Source of the DNA: Gluconobacter cerinus | GTDB lineage: Bacteria > Pseudomonadota > Alphaproteobacteria > Acetobacterales > Acetobacteraceae | Length of the DNA stretch: 64,000 bases | Direction of reading: 5' to 3' | Assembly: GCF_002723935.1 (NCBI RefSeq) | Contig: NZ_BEWM01000003.1 | Span: 1-64,000, forward strand | Part shown: piece after piece, positions 61,669-64,000 of the stretch | How the letters are laid out: each line of letters starts with the position of its first letter | Position numbering within the stretch: position 1 is the stretch's first letter | Position numbers and translations under genes: made by a program | The notes under the pieces: model-generated | What the model saw: only the letters and a program-made list of their open reading frames with translations | The model's database searches: none | What the model was told of the DNA's origin: nothing

Positions 61669-63564
61669 TCAGGCTGTCGGGCGTCTTACAGAGCGCCCGA
61701 ACCATATCATGATGCCTAAAAACACAGCCCAGCCTAATCCTGACCGAACCATGTCCGGAATGGGCAGGGCCAGTGTTTCCGTGCTGCCTGTGGCACCTAC
61801 AAGGGCTGCCACGGCCACGCCAACCAGACTTTCTCCCACAATAAAGCCCGATGCGATCATTGTGCCCTGTTCTTTTGGGGACTTGCGCAGCAGCCAGCCG
61901 AGGCCTGCTCCGATCGCGATCGTCACGGACACGTTGGCCGGCAGGTAAATTCCCATACCAACGGCTAGAGGCGGCAGAGCGAGATTACGTCGCTTCAGAA
62001 GAATATCCGCAATAACCAGTACAATCCCGATCACCGCCCCGATTTCCAGCATCAGCCAGTCGAGGTTGTGTGAGAGAATACCTGTCGCGATGGCAGCCAT
62101 GAGCGCGGGTTGTGGCGCTGCGAGAGCTCGGGTCGGATCCATATCCGCGCGGGGCATCGCTCCAACAAATCCGTAGGCCTGATAAAGTGTCTGCAAGACC
62201 CATGGAATAACCACGGCACCCACAGCGCACCCTATGAGGAGAGCAACTTCCTGCTTCCATGGAGACGCTCCAACTAACTGTCCGGTCTTGAGGTCCTGCA
62301 GGTTATCATTTGATACGGCAGCAGACGCCGTGATGGCAGACAGTACGAATAGTCCGAATGCAATAACCGTCGGGCGTTGGTCGGGCGAAAGAACGCCGCC
62401 ACTTTCCAGTCCCCAGAGTGTGACGGAAATGGCAATGATCGCGATAATTCCGACGCCCGAAATCGGGGAAGAGGATGATCCGATTATGCCCGCCATATAA
62501 CCGCAGGCACTCGCAACCAGAAAGCCGAGACCGAAACAGGCGCCCAACCCCAGAACAACGAGCGTCACAAGGGATGCACCGTGTGGGATTGCGGGCCACA
62601 GGAACTGGGTAAACAGTCCAGAAAGAATGAGAGCCAGCCCGATGCTCAGGCCGATCAACGTGCGCGGCGCGAGATCCAGGTCGCTCTCATCCTGTGACGC
62701 GCGATGCTTAACGGACAGAGATTCTTTCAGTCCGATCGCAACAGGTTTGGCCAGTGCGAGCAGCGTCCAGATTGCGGCAACGGCAATTGTTCCGGCGCCG
62801 ATGAAGCGCACTTTATGAATCCATAAACCTGTCGCCGCGGCCATAGGGTCAGCGGCCGGGTTCAGATGCCCCAGAATGGGGACCATGACGCCCCAGCCCA
62901 TCAGAACACCCAACAGCATGGCAATGCCACCGCCGATGCCGACAAGATAACCCGTTCCCAGAAGTGCGAGGGAGAAGCTGATATCCAGACGAAACACGGA
63001 CGCGCCGAAGCTGGTAGCGGCCGAAACGCCGTCGGACAGTAGCCTGAGCCCTGATGTCGCCAAAGCAACGGCAGCAGAGATTAGGCTTCCTTTTGTCAGG
63101 GAACGCAGGCTCTCGGCATCGCCTTCCGGAGAAGAGGCTCTCAGGATTTCAGCGCAGGCTGTGCCTTCCGGATACGGGAGGTCAGAATTCTTCACCAATG
63201 CCCGACGCAGCGGGATCGTGAAGATGACGCCGGTCATGCCTCCTGCAAGTGTCAGCAGGAGTGAGACAAAATATGGAAATTCGTGCCAATACCCGACCAT
63301 GATAAGGCCAGGCAGCGCTGCGAAGACGCAGGAGAGTGTTCCTGCCGCAGAAGCCTGCGTCTGCACCATATTGTTTTCGAGCATCGTCCCGCCGCCCATC
63401 AGGCGGAGTACGGCCATTGAAATGATGGTCGCGGGAATAGAGGAGCCAAAGGTCAGGCCGATCTTCAATCCCAGATAGACATTTGCTGCCGTGAAGACGA
63501 CGGTAATCAGGGCACCCAGAATGATGCCCCGCAAGGTCAGTTCGCGGCTGTCCATAAGTTTCAT
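61669..63564 (-). CDS. OPT-family oligopeptide transporter
   Basis: A 631-residue inner-membrane protein with many hydrophobic segments. OPT family marks: ELTLRGIILGALITVVFTAA then NVYLGLKIGLTFGSSIPATI, YPEGTACAEILRA, VSNDNLQDLKTGQLVGASPW, and LPPLAVGMGIYLPANVSVTI. It imports peptides or peptide-metal chelates. The ATG at 63564 is chosen; the open frame further upstream to 63693 adds residues unlike the family. Confidence 0.92.
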   Translation of the reverse strand: MKLMDSRELTLRGIILGALITVVFTAANVYLGLKIGLTFGSSIPATIISMAVLRLMGGGTMLENNMVQTQASAAGTLSCVFAALPGLIMVGYWHEFPYFVSLLLTLAGGMTGVIFTIPLRRALVKNSDLPYPEGTACAEILRASSPEGDAESLRSLTKGSLISAAVALATSGLRLLSDGVSAATSFGASVFRLDISFSLALLGTGYLVGIGGGIAMLLGVLMGWGVMVPILGHLNPAADPMAAATGLWIHKVRFIGAGTIAVAAIWTLLALAKPVAIGLKESLSVKHRASQDESDLDLAPRTLIGLSIGLALILSGLFTQFLWPAIPHGASLVTLVVLGLGACFGLGFLVASACGYMAGIIGSSSSPISGVGIIAIIAISVTLWGLESGGVLSPDQRPTVIAFGLFVLSAITASAAVSNDNLQDLKTGQLVGASPWKQEVALLIGCAVGAVVIPWVLQTLYQAYGFVGAMPRADMDPTRALAAPQPALMAAIATGILSHNLDWLMLEIGAVIGIVLVIADILLKRRNLALPPLAVGMGIYLPANVSVTIAIGAGLGWLLRKSPKEQGTMIASGFIVGESLVGVAVAALVGATGSTETLALPIPDMVRSGLGWAVFLGIMIWFGRSVRRPTA

Positions 63565-63637
63565 GGTGGGGCGATCCTGTGATGTCGCGTTGTTTTTTCG
63601 GGCATTACGCTGCGGAGGCCCGCACCGCAACCATTCA

Positions 63638-64000
63638 TCAAAAAGCAAATGACAGGCTGGACTGATAATAGAGCCCGCTTTTTGCCCCGGCATTTTTCAG
63701 ATCATGCGATGCCGCAAACCACGCGACGACATGTGTCCAGTTCCAGTGTCGGGATACGGCCCATGTCAGCAGACCATTAGGGGCTACGCCTATGAAGTGG
63801 CTACGAAACCTGGGGAAATTATAAGCAGAACTGATTGAATAGACGGAAGACGCTGTGGTCTCCCTCCACAGAATCGGGACTTTGATCCGCAAAGACACCT
63901 TACCGTAGGACCCCACGACAATGGGGGACAGATTGATCAGGTTCGCTGCGCCAATATAGCCCGTGTAGTCCAGATACGGATTTTGAGGGGCAAACGGCGC
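63638..64000 (-). CDS. Alginate-export-type outer membrane protein (5' end outside window)
   Basis: Only the last ~120 codons are present. The translation (APFAPQNPYLDYTGYIGAAN, LINLSPIVVGSYGKVSLRIK, VPILWRETTASSVYSISSAY, and the end GLYYQSSLSFAF) fits the C-terminal beta-barrel of the alginate export (AlgE-like) family, with the terminal Phe usual for outer membrane proteins. The family is inferred from these segments only. Confidence 0.65.
   Translation of the reverse strand, partial: APFAPQNPYLDYTGYIGAANLINLSPIVVGSYGKVSLRIKVPILWRETTASSVYSISSAYNFPRFRSHFIGVAPNGLLTWAVSRHWNWTHVVAWFAASHDLKNAGAKSGLYYQSSLSFAF

Overview
The window looks like chromosomal DNA of an acetic acid bacterium (Acetobacteraceae, Alphaproteobacteria), most like Gluconobacter or Acetobacter. 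This rests on the moderately GC-rich sequence, the conserved run ffh-rpsP-rimM-trmD-rplS followed directly by leuC-leuD-leuB, the metX-metW pair, an OPT-family oligopeptide transporter, TonB receptors and alginate-export-type outer membrane proteins. The genus is inferred from gene content and order; no 16S gene is present.

Layout. 1-10.9 kb: end of a periplasmic Cu/Zn superoxide dismutase, an MFS exporter, a TonB receptor, a LysR-MHS symporter pair, and a divergent run of gamma-glutamyltransferase, secreted lipase and cutC. 10.9-13.3 kb: an RhlE-type DEAD-box helicase whose 3' end, together with the end of cutC, has been tandemly duplicated (396 bp, identical by eye), and a small hypothetical protein. 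13.5-17.3 kb: a 1247-residue multidomain glycosyltransferase. 17.4-21.1 kb: metX-metW and a second RhlE-type helicase with an RGG tail.

21.1-46.2 kb is accessory in character. It holds an anti-sigma remnant, a polysaccharide deacetylase, a small P-loop protein, and then a compact operon: a possible 24-codon ORF, a fused ABC transporter of the SbmA/BacA/YddA type, TldE, TldD, thioredoxin, an unrecognised 300-residue protein and a TonB receptor. Next come a LysR regulator, a bacterial homologue of peptide:N-glycosidase A, an erythromycin-esterase-like protein, a frameshifted family-18 glycosidase-like gene and a decayed IS5-family element. A LysR regulator that has lost most of its DNA-binding domain sits divergently from an oxidative-stress cassette (three glutathione S-transferase-like proteins and a peroxiredoxin-like protein). 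The region ends in an integration-module remnant (RecA/DnaB-like ATPase, broken tyrosine integrase) abutting a tRNA-Ser(UGA).

46.5-64 kb is mostly core genome: a Spy-like periplasmic protein, SRP54, ribosomal and tRNA-modification genes, leucine biosynthesis, two overlapping paralogous aminotransferases, an M3 peptidase, thioredoxin-like and small membrane proteins, a PduO-type adenosyltransferase, a coiled-coil protein with an AT-hook-like motif, an OPT transporter and the end of an alginate-export-type outer membrane protein.

The best candidate for an undescribed system is the 24.5-32.9 kb operon. TldD/TldE proteases and SbmA-type transporters are both known from modified-peptide pathways, and here they occur with thioredoxin, an unknown protein, a TonB receptor and a possible leader-like peptide. 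A peptide-processing or uptake role is inference from gene context. Several lesions nearby (LysR, integrase, transposase, glycosidase, helicase 3' copy) look like small deletions, insertions or duplications, some at short repeats.
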